Below, one piece after another: positions 33,038 to 41,587 of a stretch of DNA of 64,000 bases. The notes under the pieces were generated by a model. The model had not been told where the DNA came from. It did no database searches and saw only the letters and a list, made by a program, of their open reading frames with translations. Origin of the DNA: an uncultured Candidatus Saccharibacteria bacterium (GTDB lineage Bacteria > Patescibacteriota > Saccharimonadia > Saccharimonadales > Saccharimonadaceae); assembly GCA_947166295.1 (NCBI GenBank), contig CAMVDR010000001.1, positions 1 through 64,000 of the forward strand, given 5' to 3'. The number at the start of each line of letters is the position of its first letter. Position 1 is the stretch's first letter. The translations under genes were made by a program, and so were the position numbers.

Positions 33038-33777
33038 AGTAAACTCCTAATTACTTTGATAGTTAAAATAATATCTTCCATGGTGCTACCGCGAGATAAA
33101 TCTGCGAGTGGGATGGTGAAGCCTTGAATAATAGGGCCGGCGATGGTAAAGCCGCCGAATTGCTCTAAAGATTTATATAAAATGTTGCCAGAGTTTAAGT
33201 CTGGCGTGATTAAAACATTAGCTCTACCTTCAATTTTAGAAGTAGGGAATTTTTTGGCGGAGATTGTGGGGTTCACAGCGGCATCTAGCTGCATTTCACC
33301 GTCAATTAGCCAATCTGGATGATCGGTGTGGATTTTTTCAATTACGAAATGAATTTTTTCGAGATCGGGATTTTTGCCGCCGCTGCCATTGGTGGAATAG
33401 GAAAGCATGGCGATTTTGGGCTGTTCATTATAATAAGTTTGATAAGTTTTGGCGGTATCTTCAACTATAGTATACAGTTGCTCTTTGGTGGGGATCTTGT
33501 TGACTCCGCCATCGGCGAGAGCGAAATGCTGGCCTTCTTTTTCGCAAATGAAACAACTAGAGAAATAATTAGATTTTAATGGTAAGTGGTTTTTGTATGC
33601 TATAAGGACATCGCGCGAAGAATAATCTAGACCGGAGATCATGGAATCGGCTTGATCTTGGGCTAATATTTCGGTGGCATCGTTGAGGTTTTCAGTGTTG
33701 ATGAACTCTATTTCTGGAAAACCCTGGATGGCTTTTTGGACGATAGGGTTTTCTAATTCTGGTATGAGGATTTTCAT
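33034..33777 (-). CDS. Phosphate acetyl/butyryltransferase-like protein (short)
   Basis: 247 aa, shorter than the usual 320-330 aa Pta. It keeps SYSTNGSGG, WLIDGEMQLDAAV, GRANVLITPDLNSGNILYK and the C-terminal GFTIPLADLSRGSTMEDI, all typical of PF01515. The N-terminal region is reduced. It may interconvert acetyl-CoA and acetyl phosphate, supplying acetyl-CoA for the GNAT gene in the same operon (inference). ATG 33777 lies six bases after TGTGCTATAAT, predicting a leaderless mRNA. Confidence 0.85.
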   Translation of the reverse strand: MKILIPELENPIVQKAIQGFPEIEFINTENLNDATEILAQDQADSMISGLDYSSRDVLIAYKNHLPLKSNYFSSCFICEKEGQHFALADGGVNKIPTKEQLYTIVEDTAKTYQTYYNEQPKIAMLSYSTNGSGGKNPDLEKIHFVIEKIHTDHPDWLIDGEMQLDAAVNPTISAKKFPTSKIEGRANVLITPDLNSGNILYKSLEQFGGFTIAGPIIQGFTIPLADLSRGSTMEDIILTIKVIRSLL

Positions 33778-33783
33778 AGGTAA

Positions 33784-33789
33784 ATTATA
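33784..33789 (-). promoter_or_regulatory. -10 box of leaderless pta-like/glmM/GNAT operon
   Basis: TGTGCTATAAT on the minus strand, then TTACCT and ATG. Confidence 0.6.
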
Positions 33790-33795
33790 GCACAC

Positions 33796-33824
33796 AAAAT
33801 AGCCCCAGGAGGTGGGGCTATTTT
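33796..33824 (-). terminator. Intrinsic terminator after dnaK
   Basis: AAAATAGCCCCA and TGGGGCTATTTT form a 12-bp stem around a 5-base loop. It lies between the dnaK stop and the next -10 box. The flanking A and T runs make it bidirectional. Confidence 0.75.
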
Positions 33825-33840
33825 GGAAGAGTGGAATAGA

Positions 33841-35730
33841 TTATTTATCTACTACTTCACCTTCGACGGGTTCGTCGTCGGAAGATTTGTCGCCTTTTTT
33901 GTCTTCTGATTTAGCGCCGTCGGCAGAAGCTTGATACATCTTGGCGCCGATAGGCATGATTTTATCAGAAAGCTCTTTGGTGGCCTCTTCGTACTTTTCT
34001 TTGTCGGCGTCGGTGTCGTTTAGTACCTTGCGGGCCTCTTCCACAGCTTTTTTGATAGTCTCTTTATCTTCGTCGCTAATCTTATCCTTGTATTCATCAG
34101 GTATTTTTTCGGCTTGATAAATGGTGTTTTCTAGGTGGTTTTTAGCGTCGATGCCTTCCTTTTTCTTTTTATCTTCTTCAGCGTGAAGTTCGGCTTCTTT
34201 TTGAGCTTTTTCGATATCTTCTTTACTCATGTTGCCAGAGTTTTGGATGGTGATAGATTGCTCTTTGCCAGTGCCTTTGTCTTTGGCGGTAACGTTTAAG
34301 ATGCCGTTAGCGTCTAGATTGAAGGTAACCTCAATCTGTGGCACGCCGCGTGGAGCTGGTGCGATGCCGTCTAGGATAAAGCGGCCGAGAGATTTGTTGT
34401 CTTTAGCAAATTCGCGTTCGCCTTGAAGGACGTGGATTTCTACCTGAGGCTGATTGTCGCTGGCAGTAGAGAATACCTCGGACTTAGATGTAGGGATAGT
34501 AGTGTTACGCTCAATTAACGGAGTGCGGACGCCGCCCATGGTTTCGATACCAAGAGTAAGTGGAGTAACGTCTAGGAGCAATACATCCTTGACATCGCCT
34601 TGAAGTACGCCGCCCTGGATAGCTGCACCTACGGCTACAACTTCGTCTGGGTTGACGCCCTGCATTGGGTCTTTGCCGAAGATGGCTTTAACTTTTTCTA
34701 TTACGGCTGGCATACGAGTCATACCGCCGACCATCACGATTTCGTCGATATCAGAAGTTTTGAGCTTGGCGTCTTTTAGAGCCTTTTCTACTGGCTCGGC
34801 TAGGCGATCTAGAAGTGGTGCAACCAATTCTTCGAGTTTGGCACGAGTGAGCGTATATTCAAAATGTTTTGGTCCATCGGCATCGGCGGAAAGGAAGGGA
34901 AGGTTGATATCGGTAGAAGTGCTCGAAGATAGCTCTTTTTTAGCCTTTTCGGCTTCATCTTTGACGCGTTGCATAGCGGCAGCGTCGCCCTTGATATCAA
35001 TGCCGGATTCTTTCTTGAATTCATCTACTAGGAAGTTAACGATAATGTTGTCAAAATCTTCACCACCTAGGTGAGTATCGCCGTTGGTGGAAAGTACTTC
35101 AAACACACCGTCGCCGATATCCATGATGCTTACATCGAAGGTACCGCCACCAAGATCGAAGACGGCGATTTTCTCATCTTTTTTGCCTTCTAGGCCGTAA
35201 GCAAGAGCGGCTGCGGTAGGTTCGTTGATAATACGCTTTACTTCAAGACCGGCGATTTTGCCAGCATCTTTAGTGGCTTGGCGTTGAGAGTCGTCGAAGT
35301 AGGCAGGTACGGTAATGATGGCTTCGGTGACTTTTTCGCCAAGGAAAGCTTCGGCGTCGGCTTTGATTTTACTGAGAATCATGGCGCTGATTTCTTCTGG
35401 TGTGTATTCTTTGCCGTCCATTTCTACGGCTACACCGTTGCCTTTTTTGACGATTTTGTAAGGGCTGATTTCTTTGTCGCGTTCAACTTCTTTATCGGTG
35501 AATTTGCGGCCGATTAAGCGTTTGATGCCGTAAATAGTGTTTTTAGGGTTGGTTACGCGCTGACGCTGGGCGACTTTGCCCACTAGGCGCTCGCCTTTTT
35601 TGGTGACGGCTACTACAGATGGGGTAGTGCGATCACCTTCTGAATTAGTGATAACTTCTGGCTTGCCGGCTACCATATAGGCAAATGCCGAGTTGGTGGT
35701 GCCGAGGTCGATACCGATAATTTTGCTCAT
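33841..35730 (-). CDS. dnaK: Chaperone DnaK (Hsp70)
   Basis: 629 aa, full length. N-terminal [16 protein letters not shown], phosphate loop [33 protein letters not shown], then the substrate domain with [17 protein letters not shown] and a charged C-terminal tail ([10 protein letters not shown]). GAGCAAGGAGGATC-like GGAGG lies before the ATG. A sigma-70 promoter and CIRCE elements upstream indicate HrcA control. No grpE or dnaJ is adjacent. Confidence 0.98.
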   Translation of the reverse strand: MSKIIGIDLGTTNSAFAYMVAGKPEVITNSEGDRTTPSVVAVTKKGERLVGKVAQRQRVTNPKNTIYGIKRLIGRKFTDKEVERDKEISPYKIVKKGNGVAVEMDGKEYTPEEISAMILSKIKADAEAFLGEKVTEAIITVPAYFDDSQRQATKDAGKIAGLEVKRIINEPTAAALAYGLEGKKDEKIAVFDLGGGTFDVSIMDIGDGVFEVLSTNGDTHLGGEDFDNIIVNFLVDEFKKESGIDIKGDAAAMQRVKDEAEKAKKELSSSTSTDINLPFLSADADGPKHFEYTLTRAKLEELVAPLLDRLAEPVEKALKDAKLKTSDIDEIVMVGGMTRMPAVIEKVKAIFGKDPMQGVNPDEVVAVGAAIQGGVLQGDVKDVLLLDVTPLTLGIETMGGVRTPLIERNTTIPTSKSEVFSTASDNQPQVEIHVLQGEREFAKDNKSLGRFILDGIAPAPRGVPQIEVTFNLDANGILNVTAKDKGTGKEQSITIQNSGNMSKEDIEKAQKEAELHAEEDKKKKEGIDAKNHLENTIYQAEKIPDEYKDKISDEDKETIKKAVEEARKVLNDTDADKEKYEEATKELSDKIMPIGAKMYQASADGAKSEDKKGDKSSDDEPVEGEVVDK

Positions 35731-35778
35731 TATGATCCTCCTTTTTGAGTTTATTTTATTACGATTTTAATGATTTTT

Positions 35779-35805
35779 CTGGCACTCATGCGTGGTGAGT
35801 GCTAA
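35779..35805 (-). promoter_or_regulatory. CIRCE element (HrcA operator)
   Basis: In gene sense TTAGCACTC, nine bases, GAGTGCCAG, close to the consensus TTAGCACTC-N9-GAGTGCTAA. It lies just downstream of the dnaK -10 box. Confidence 0.85.
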
Positions 35806-35814
35806 TCTTTCTCT

Positions 35815-35855
35815 ATTGTAGCGCATTGGCACTCGGTTGTCAATAGTGCTAGCGA
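35815..35855 (-). promoter_or_regulatory. dnaK promoter with second, degenerate CIRCE
   Basis: The -35 is TTGACA (35838-35843) and the -10 is TACAAT (35815-35820), separated by 17 bases. CTAGCACT..ten bases..GAGTGCCAA surrounds the -35, a degenerate second operator. This is the only clear -35 element I found in the window. Confidence 0.75.
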
Positions 35856-35979
35856 AAACTTGGCACTTGAGTTTCGTCTTGGAGCAGAAAGTGGGTTTTA
35901 TGTTCATTTAACTTCTGCAGTCTTTGATAGTGTCAGCTATAATTTTAAAAAGTAACGTAATGATATGGGGGTTATCTGG

Positions 35980-35985
35980 TATAAT
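35980..35985 (+). promoter_or_regulatory. -10 box of leaderless ruvB
   Basis: GGTATAAT followed by GGGGAT and ATG 35992. Confidence 0.6.
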
Positions 35986-35991
35986 GGGGAT

Positions 35992-37011
35992 ATGGCAATA
36001 GAGAGGTTAGTGGAGCCGACGCTGGCGGAAAGTAATTCAGAGGAAGAGAAGATTGAGATTTCGCTTCGCCCTACAAGTTTCAAGGAATATATTGGGCAGG
36101 AGCATCTGAAGAATAATATTAAGCTAGCTATAGAGGCGGTGAAAAAGCGGAGTGATGGTTCTACTTTGGATCACGTGCTTTTGTATGGTCCACCGGGGCT
36201 AGGGAAGACCACAATGGCAGGTGTGATAGCGCATGAGCTAGGCGCGTCTTTGCGTGTAACTTCTGGTCCAGCGATAGAACGGGCGGGGGATCTTGCATCT
36301 ATTCTTACCAATCTAAAAGATGGCGACGTGTTATTTATAGATGAAATCCATCGTTTGCGTAGGGCGGTAGAAGAGGTGCTTTATTCCGCAATGGAAGATT
36401 ATAAGCTAGATATTGTGATAGGTAAAGGTCCGGCGGCACGGAGTGTGCGGTTGGATTTGCCACATTTTACGGTGATAGGGGCTACTACGCGTACGGGGTC
36501 GCTTGCGGGGCCACTGAGGGATAGGTTTGGCATAATTCATCGGCTAGAGTATTATAAAGAGCCAGAGATAGAACAGATTATTAATCGTACGGCGGGGATA
36601 TTAAAGACGAAGATAGCCCCGGAGGCTACGGAGCTTTTGGCTACACGTTCGCGCTTGACGCCGCGCATTGCGAACCGGATTTTTAAGCGGGTGCGGGACT
36701 ATGCGGACGTAAATGGTGATGGAATTATAGATACAGCGATAGCTACGGATGCACTTAAATTAATGGAAATAGATTATCTAGGTCTAGATCCGGCGGATAG
36801 AAATATGCTAAAGCTGATGTATGAAAATTATGGTGATAAACCGGTAGGGCTTACTACTATTGCGGCGCTCACTGGTGACGAGGCAGCTACGATAGAGGAT
36901 TATTACGAACCGTATCTTTTGCAATTAGGCTTGCTGGCACGTACACCACGGGGAAGGATGGTGACGGAAAAGGGGAAGAGACATTTACAAAATGAGAAAA
37001 ATGTGCTATAA
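35992..37011 (+). CDS. ruvB: Holliday junction helicase RuvB
   Basis: 339 aa. After IERLVEPTL and [13 protein letters not shown] it has Walker [10 protein letters not shown], Walker [11 protein letters not shown], sensor 1 GATTRTGSL and the C-terminal winged helix ([15 protein letters not shown]). It drives branch migration with RuvA. I chose ATG 35992 because a TATAAT lies six bases before it; an ATG nine codons earlier would be upstream of the predicted transcription start. Confidence 0.97.
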   Translation: MAIERLVEPTLAESNSEEEKIEISLRPTSFKEYIGQEHLKNNIKLAIEAVKKRSDGSTLDHVLLYGPPGLGKTTMAGVIAHELGASLRVTSGPAIERAGDLASILTNLKDGDVLFIDEIHRLRRAVEEVLYSAMEDYKLDIVIGKGPAARSVRLDLPHFTVIGATTRTGSLAGPLRDRFGIIHRLEYYKEPEIEQIINRTAGILKTKIAPEATELLATRSRLTPRIANRIFKRVRDYADVNGDGIIDTAIATDALKLMEIDYLGLDPADRNMLKLMYENYGDKPVGLTTIAALTGDEAATIEDYYEPYLLQLGLLARTPRGRMVTEKGKRHLQNEKNVL

Positions 37012-37012
37012 T
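37007..37012 (+). promoter_or_regulatory. Extended -10 box for the PH-domain gene
   Basis: TGTGCTATAAT at the very end of ruvB; the ruvB stop codon overlaps it. AAAAAGGAG precedes ATG 37057. Confidence 0.55.
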
Positions 37013-37056
37013 TTGAATAAGTGGGTTTTTGATACCCTAAAAAGGAGTAATTTATT

Positions 37057-37644
37057 ATGGATGAAAGTCTAGCCAAAATTCGCCATGAGCGAAGCAAAAA
37101 AGATTTTCCGGGCCTTCGCCTAGAAGATGATGAGTATGTAGAATTTGCTTTTAAACGAGCGAAGATTTGTCTTTTTCTGATATTCGGTGGAGTAGGTCTT
37201 GGACTAGCCGTGGTGCTACTAGCGTTTTTGTTGGTGTTAATGGGACAATCCATGATAGATGAAATGGGGCGAAATTTCTTGTTTATTATTTTGGCGGCGC
37301 TACTTGCGGCGGCGATAATTATTGGTTTAATATCGCTGACGGTGCATCGAGGAAATAAGCTATTTATCACGAATAGGCGGGTGATTCAGATGGTGATGAC
37401 TTCGCCGGTGGTGAATTCAGTAAACATTATTGATTTGAGTTCGGTGGAGGACGCGAGCTTTAGGCAAGAGAATTTGCTACAAAGTTTGTTCCATTATGGA
37501 ACGCTGAGATTATCTACGGTGGGCGATGAAACGACCTATACTTTTAAGTATTCAGATATTACAGGTGAACAGTTAAAAGAAGTAACGGATCTAATTTCTA
37601 ACGCTAAAAAGCGTGGTCGCAAAAAGAAAGAGACAGAAGAATAA
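37057..37644 (+). CDS. Membrane protein with bacterial PH (YdbS-like) domain
   Basis: 195 aa. Two membrane helices (about residues 35-62 and 73-95) are followed by a bPH_2 / DUF304-like beta domain: GNKLFITNRRVIQM, NIIDLSSVEDASFRQ and FHYGTLRLSTVGDETTYTF. The tail is basic (KKRGRKKKETEE). The domain faces the cytoplasm; its ligand is unknown. Common in this phylum. Confidence 0.8.
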   Translation: MDESLAKIRHERSKKDFPGLRLEDDEYVEFAFKRAKICLFLIFGGVGLGLAVVLLAFLLVLMGQSMIDEMGRNFLFIILAALLAAAIIIGLISLTVHRGNKLFITNRRVIQMVMTSPVVNSVNIIDLSSVEDASFRQENLLQSLFHYGTLRLSTVGDETTYTFKYSDITGEQLKEVTDLISNAKKRGRKKKETEE

Positions 37645-37648
37645 TTAA

Positions 37649-38038
37649 TTAGTTGCGGTTGGATTTGATGTAATCGTCTTCTTTTTCTAGGTCGGCCTTG
37701 AGGATGTATTCTTTGCATTTACCTTCATTACAATTGGCTGGCGTGTAAGAATAGGAGCTGAGGGAATCGCCGAGATTGAAGCCGAGCGGATCTGTCCAGA
37801 GGGCTGGGTCTATTACTTTGACGTTTTCTTCGGAGATGAATTCTGGGTAATAGCCGTGGTCTTTGTAAAAGCTTTCTTCTATGGCATAATACATAGCATT
37901 GATGGCGGTCTTGCGGTCTTCGTCGCGTTGCATGGCATCTATGTTGGATTTTTGCACGAAGAAAAGGACGAGCGCTAGCGTAGCGAATACGGCCACTATG
38001 ATGATTTCTAATACGGTAAAGCCTTTTTTGGAGTTCAT
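37649..38038 (-). CDS. Type IV pilin-like protein
   Basis: 129 aa. The prepilin signature KKGFTVLEIIIVAV has Gly6-Phe7 as peptidase site and Glu at mature position 5, then a hydrophobic alpha helix. The globular part contains DPALWTDPLGF and a Cys pair (NCNEGKC) that could form a disulfide. It fits a type IV pilus or competence pseudopilus together with the PilB-like ATPase (57735) and ComEC (49324). Confidence 0.88.
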   Translation of the reverse strand: MNSKKGFTVLEIIIVAVFATLALVLFFVQKSNIDAMQRDEDRKTAINAMYYAIEESFYKDHGYYPEFISEENVKVIDPALWTDPLGFNLGDSLSSYSYTPANCNEGKCKEYILKADLEKEDDYIKSNRN

Positions 38039-38137
38039 AAAGGTATTATACCATTTTTCTTAAGTATTTTAATCTCAAAACTGAGTTTTTTGCGCTTACG
38101 TTGCATGCTTTAAAGTGGGGGCTTGTCCGAACGTATT

Positions 38138-38353
38138 TCATAAAAACTTCAAAACCATATTTTTCTCAGCGAATTGCGGAAAGCAACCAAAATAATACTT
38201 TCGCGACTCGCTCGCTTCGGCCCATCGTTATGGGCGAAGCTTCGCTCATTCCGCTCCTCGTTAGTCGCGTACGGTCGCGAGAAGTATTATTTCTGGTTGC
38301 TAGAAACTTACTAGCAGGCGATTTCAAATGCTTCAAAAAAATAGAGTTTTGAA
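38138..38353. repeat. Long imperfect inverted repeat downstream of an adhesin gene
   Basis: Arms at 38182-38207 (AGCAACCAAAATAATACTTT...) and 38274-38301 (...AAGTATTATTTCTGGTTGCT) pair over about 25 bp, with GC-rich sub-hairpins (GCCCATCGTTATGGGC) between. Outer arms CTTCAAAAC and GTTTTGAAG extend it. No protein is encoded. This fills most of the 350-bp gap between the pilin and adhesin genes. It could be a MITE-like element or a transcript end. Confidence 0.55.
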
Positions 38354-38391
38354 GTTTAGAAACCTAGGTTGAGATCACCCGCTGGAATGAC

Positions 38392-40098
38392 TTACCGGGC
38401 GAGGCAGCGGATAGTTCGTCCAGCATTTCTGCCACCATTAACTGATGCCGGGGTCACAGTGTTTTTATCAAAATCGGAACGATAAGCCCCCTCATAACTA
38501 ATGGCTACGCTAGACCAATAATTACCATATGTGCTTGAGCTGTTTAACGCATTGTTATAAATACTGCCTCCTCGCACAAACCACAAAGGAGTTTTACGAA
38601 TGTTATTGAAACCATTTTCTGTGTAGGAAGTGCTAGTTTTGGTCGCTATAATGCTTTGTCTATATAACAACTCTCCAAACTCATAAACAGACTGGTTGGC
38701 ATTAGTAGCTATAGGTAATCTCCACCCTTTAGGACAAATAGAGTTAGGAGCGTTAGTATATTGTGTAGTAAGACTACTAGAATCATTAGATGCTATAGCC
38801 ACAGTCCAGTTATAGTAATTGCCAGTATGATAGTGTTTGCAATCTCCTTCTGTATGATTTGCTGCTATACACTCAGATAGTGAATTGTATTTTATATCAT
38901 CTGATGTAGAGTTTGATGTATAGTAATATACATCACCGGGGTCTGCAGAATATGGATAGGTATTTTGATTAGACCAATTAGGAACAGAAGTACCGTTTAC
39001 TGGTAGGTTATATCTACCATTAGTGGTATCTGGTTTCCATGTAGCATTACTATCAAAACTATTTGGATTCCAGCCTAGGTCTGTATCGTTATGGGTGTAG
39101 GTTCTGGTGGTGTCTATATCAAAGTCTAGGTTCTGCGTCATCCAACAATGCCCGTCCTTTAGTTTAGTTACATAATATAGCTTATTATCTCGTATGTCTA
39201 CTAGTTGGGTAGTAGTGGCTTCTCCGGTTCTAGTGACGGAATTGCATATATCACTAGTCATATCCTGCATAGTAAAGTAATAATTGTTGTCTATGCTTTG
39301 ATATTTTTGTTTGCCGGTTGTAGCAAAAGCGGCATCTATGTCCGGTATAGTATTATGGGGGTTATTATTTGGATGTACCATTAAGTATTTTACCCTCCCC
39401 TCATAACTTCCAGCAGGCTGGACTGAACTAGCGTAGATGTTGTAAGTAGTATTAAAGTAGGAACCAGTAATATTAGTATCTATGGTCATATTAGTGCCAG
39501 AAGTTCTAGAAGCTACTAAGGTATAGCTACTTGGTACTACATTATAGCTATTATAACTATTCATAATAGTAGGTGGGGTTAATTCACTGCTACTACCAGT
39601 ACCTATTCCTGGTATTAATTTCATGCCCCAAAAGGAAGGAGTAGAGGTATCTATATTATCACCATTGGCATATGCTCCTGTATGAATATTATAATGTTCA
39701 TCTAGATTACTAACTAGATCTGTATTGCCATCTATATTATTACTGGTACCTATGGCATAGATACTATAGCCATTATTATCATTGCAATACGTATTAATTC
39801 TAGTATTACCTATACCTTCTTCATACTGTCCACCATTAAGAGATGCATGGTGTGGAGTAATTACAGAACTACTTAATGTGCAGGATGTAGATAGGGTGAG
39901 AGTGACGCTATCTGAACCACTATTAGAATTAGAACCTATGGCGGAGCTATGAAGAGAAGATAAAACTATAGCGGAAATAAAGATTAGTGGAATACCAATT
40001 ACTAATATATTGCGGAAAGTATAGTAGAAGAAATCTGTATAATTATTGGTTTTATTACTTTCTACTTTTATTTTAGACTTTGTGGTACTATAACCCAT
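38392..40098 (-). CDS. FISUMP-type surface adhesin
   Basis: About 568 aa from ATG 40098, chosen because AAGGTG lies six bases before it and longer starts would lie inside the leader RNA. N-terminal DFFYYTFRNILVIGIPLI, then SCTLSSSVITPHHAS, TYCNDNNGYSIYAIG, WGMKLIPG and GRVKYLMVHP. The FISUMP domain has LKDGHCWMTQNLDFDI, SICPKGWRLP, YGNYWSSV and terminal TIRCLAR. Downstream is a long inverted repeat; upstream is a structured leader. Exported and probably N-terminally anchored. Confidence 0.9.
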   Translation of the reverse strand: MGYSTTKSKIKVESNKTNNYTDFFYYTFRNILVIGIPLIFISAIVLSSLHSSAIGSNSNSGSDSVTLTLSTSCTLSSSVITPHHASLNGGQYEEGIGNTRINTYCNDNNGYSIYAIGTSNNIDGNTDLVSNLDEHYNIHTGAYANGDNIDTSTPSFWGMKLIPGIGTGSSSELTPPTIMNSYNSYNVVPSSYTLVASRTSGTNMTIDTNITGSYFNTTYNIYASSVQPAGSYEGRVKYLMVHPNNNPHNTIPDIDAAFATTGKQKYQSIDNNYYFTMQDMTSDICNSVTRTGEATTTQLVDIRDNKLYYVTKLKDGHCWMTQNLDFDIDTTRTYTHNDTDLGWNPNSFDSNATWKPDTTNGRYNLPVNGTSVPNWSNQNTYPYSADPGDVYYYTSNSTSDDIKYNSLSECIAANHTEGDCKHYHTGNYYNWTVAIASNDSSSLTTQYTNAPNSICPKGWRLPIATNANQSVYEFGELLYRQSIIATKTSTSYTENGFNNIRKTPLWFVRGGSIYNNALNSSSTYGNYWSSVAISYEGAYRSDFDKNTVTPASVNGGRNAGRTIRCLAR

Positions 40099-40125
40099 AT
40101 GCATCACCTTGTTTAATTTCTTAAT

Positions 40126-40300
40126 CTTTGTGATGCCATTTTGTGTAAACGGGGTAGTATTACAAAAATGGCACCGCAAGGGTGCTACATCCTAATTGCC
40201 AACTAAGCAAGTTACACAATTAAAATTCCTTACGGTACCATTAAAATTGTGTAACTAGCATTATTAAAAAATGCTTAGTTTTGGAAATTAGAATGTAGCA
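40126..40300 (-). ncRNA. Structured 5' leader RNA of adhesin gene (copy 3)
   Basis: The outer stem pairs GCTACATTCTAATT (from 40300) with AATTAGGATGTAGC (ending 40184). The inner stem AGTTACACAATT/AATTGTGTAACT is perfect over 12 bp and presents loop motif GGTACCGTAAGG (40228-40239). CCTTGCGGTGCC (40170-40181) can pair with the loop or with GGCATCACAAAG (40126-40137). Confidence 0.75.
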
Positions 40301-40306
40301 ATTTGA

Positions 40307-40312
40307 TTATAA
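40307..40312 (-). promoter_or_regulatory. -10 box of adhesin leader (copy 3)
   Basis: TATAAT six bases before the leader stem; it lies just after the tRNA terminator. Confidence 0.55.
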
Positions 40313-40350
40313 CTTGATGCGGGGTTTATTGCAATGGATTTGTGACAATA

Positions 40351-40369
40351 AAAAATCCCCGAAGGGAAA
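40351..40369 (-). terminator. Intrinsic terminator of tRNA(CAT)
   Basis: In transcript sense TCCC-TTCG-GGGA followed by TTTTTT. Confidence 0.7.
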
Positions 40370-40383
40370 TGTTACTCGTAATC

Positions 40384-40460
40384 TGGTAGTACCGACTGGG
40401 CTTGAACCAGTGACCTTGGGCTTATGAGTCCCACGCTCTAACCAGCTGAGCTACGGTACC
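40384..40460 (-). tRNA. tRNA with CAT anticodon (Met elongator or Ile2)
   Basis: 77 nt with encoded CCA. Acceptor GGTACCG/CGGTACT (one G-U at the end), D arm GCTC/GAGC, anticodon loop CTCATAA, T arm ACTGG/CCAGT. The base pair closing the anticodon stem (31-39) is an A-G mismatch. I cannot decide by eye between elongator Met and lysidine-modified Ile. Confidence 0.9.
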
Positions 40461-40553
40461 ACTCTTATATATTATATCATAGATTTGGGATTTAGTATAC
40501 CTTGGCGGAATAATTTGTGATTTGCCAGATAGGATTAATGGCTAGAGAACCAA

Positions 40554-41525
40554 TTATTCATCTAGCTCTAAGATTAAGGTGTTTTGGTCTTGGTCGAAAA
40601 AGTAGCGATAGTTATATTCATTGCCTGTGTTATCGGTAATGGAAAAACGGTAAGTAAAACCTTTTTCTCCGCTAAGTTTGAGAGTGTAGCCTAAATCGCC
40701 GGCGTTGATAATTTCTACGTTGCCTTGTCCCTCCCCAGACCAAAAACTGACAAATGGTTCATCACCAAATTCGAATTGGACGATGGTTCCGTCGGCAGTA
40801 TCGTAGCCGCTGCGATAAATGCTGTCGTATTTTTCATGACTGCCAAATGCGACTGCGAAAATGATGGTTGCGGCAACGGTGATGATGGTAGTAATAATGC
40901 GAGGTTGCCATTTATGGAAAATGCCAAAAATGAAGATAGGAATAATGCCGAAACAGTAAATTAGAGTGAGCAAATGGTTGGGGAAATCATTGTCAAAGCC
41001 GCGAACAATACCTAAGCCAACATAGGCAAGAAAAATAGTCATAGAGGAAAGGATTAGGCCAGAATACCACTGGTCTTTTTTCATATACCAGGCGATAAAA
41101 CCGGCTGGAAGAGTAAGAAGGGTAATTTTAAACCAATAAGGGTAGTAGCCGAATAATTGCCAGCCCATAGAGTTGAACGGAACTTGAATGAGATAAACGA
41201 GTGGTTGTGAGATTAGAAAGAAAACAAAAACTTTAAGGGCGGATTCGGATGGCTTTTTGCAGTTGACGATAACTAGGATAGCAGGAAGCACCCACCATTC
41301 TGCGGTGACAGCGATGTCGTGAAATGAATTGCCGTCTGGGACGAGCATAGCCATTAAGGCGGTGTAGACACCCATTGCGATGGCAAAAATGATAACAATT
41401 GGCCAAGACATATTTAGCTCGCCGAAGATTTTGTGTAAGAAATTAGTTTTCTTGGAAGAGGTAGGCTTTTTGGTTTGGATGGTTTTGGCTTCTGATTTGG
41501 TTAGAGTTGTTTTACTTGTTGTCAT
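40554..41525 (-). CDS. Polytopic membrane protein, unknown function
   Basis: 323 aa. A Lys/Thr-rich cytoplasmic N-terminus (about 35 aa), six or seven membrane helices (about 40-215) and an 85-aa polar C-terminal domain beginning near SHEKYDSIYRSGYD that looks beta-rich (FRFSITDNTGNEYNYRYFFD-like). No transporter or enzyme motif is recognised. It ends about 100 bases before the tRNA and diverges from the lipase pseudogene. Confidence 0.65.
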   Translation of the reverse strand: MTTSKTTLTKSEAKTIQTKKPTSSKKTNFLHKIFGELNMSWPIVIIFAIAMGVYTALMAMLVPDGNSFHDIAVTAEWWVLPAILVIVNCKKPSESALKVFVFFLISQPLVYLIQVPFNSMGWQLFGYYPYWFKITLLTLPAGFIAWYMKKDQWYSGLILSSMTIFLAYVGLGIVRGFDNDFPNHLLTLIYCFGIIPIFIFGIFHKWQPRIITTIITVAATIIFAVAFGSHEKYDSIYRSGYDTADGTIVQFEFGDEPFVSFWSGEGQGNVEIINAGDLGYTLKLSGEKGFTYRFSITDNTGNEYNYRYFFDQDQNTLILELDE

Positions 41526-41575
41526 ATTTTAATTATAGCAAAAAAGCTGTAGCTATGATAATATAATGCTTGTGC

Positions 41576-41581
41576 TATAAT
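41576..41581 (+). promoter_or_regulatory. Extended -10 box of the interrupted lipase gene
   Basis: TGTGCTATAAT, then GTAGAT and ATG 41588 (leaderless layout). The promoter is intact although the gene is interrupted. Confidence 0.6.
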
Positions 41582-41587
41582 GTAGAT

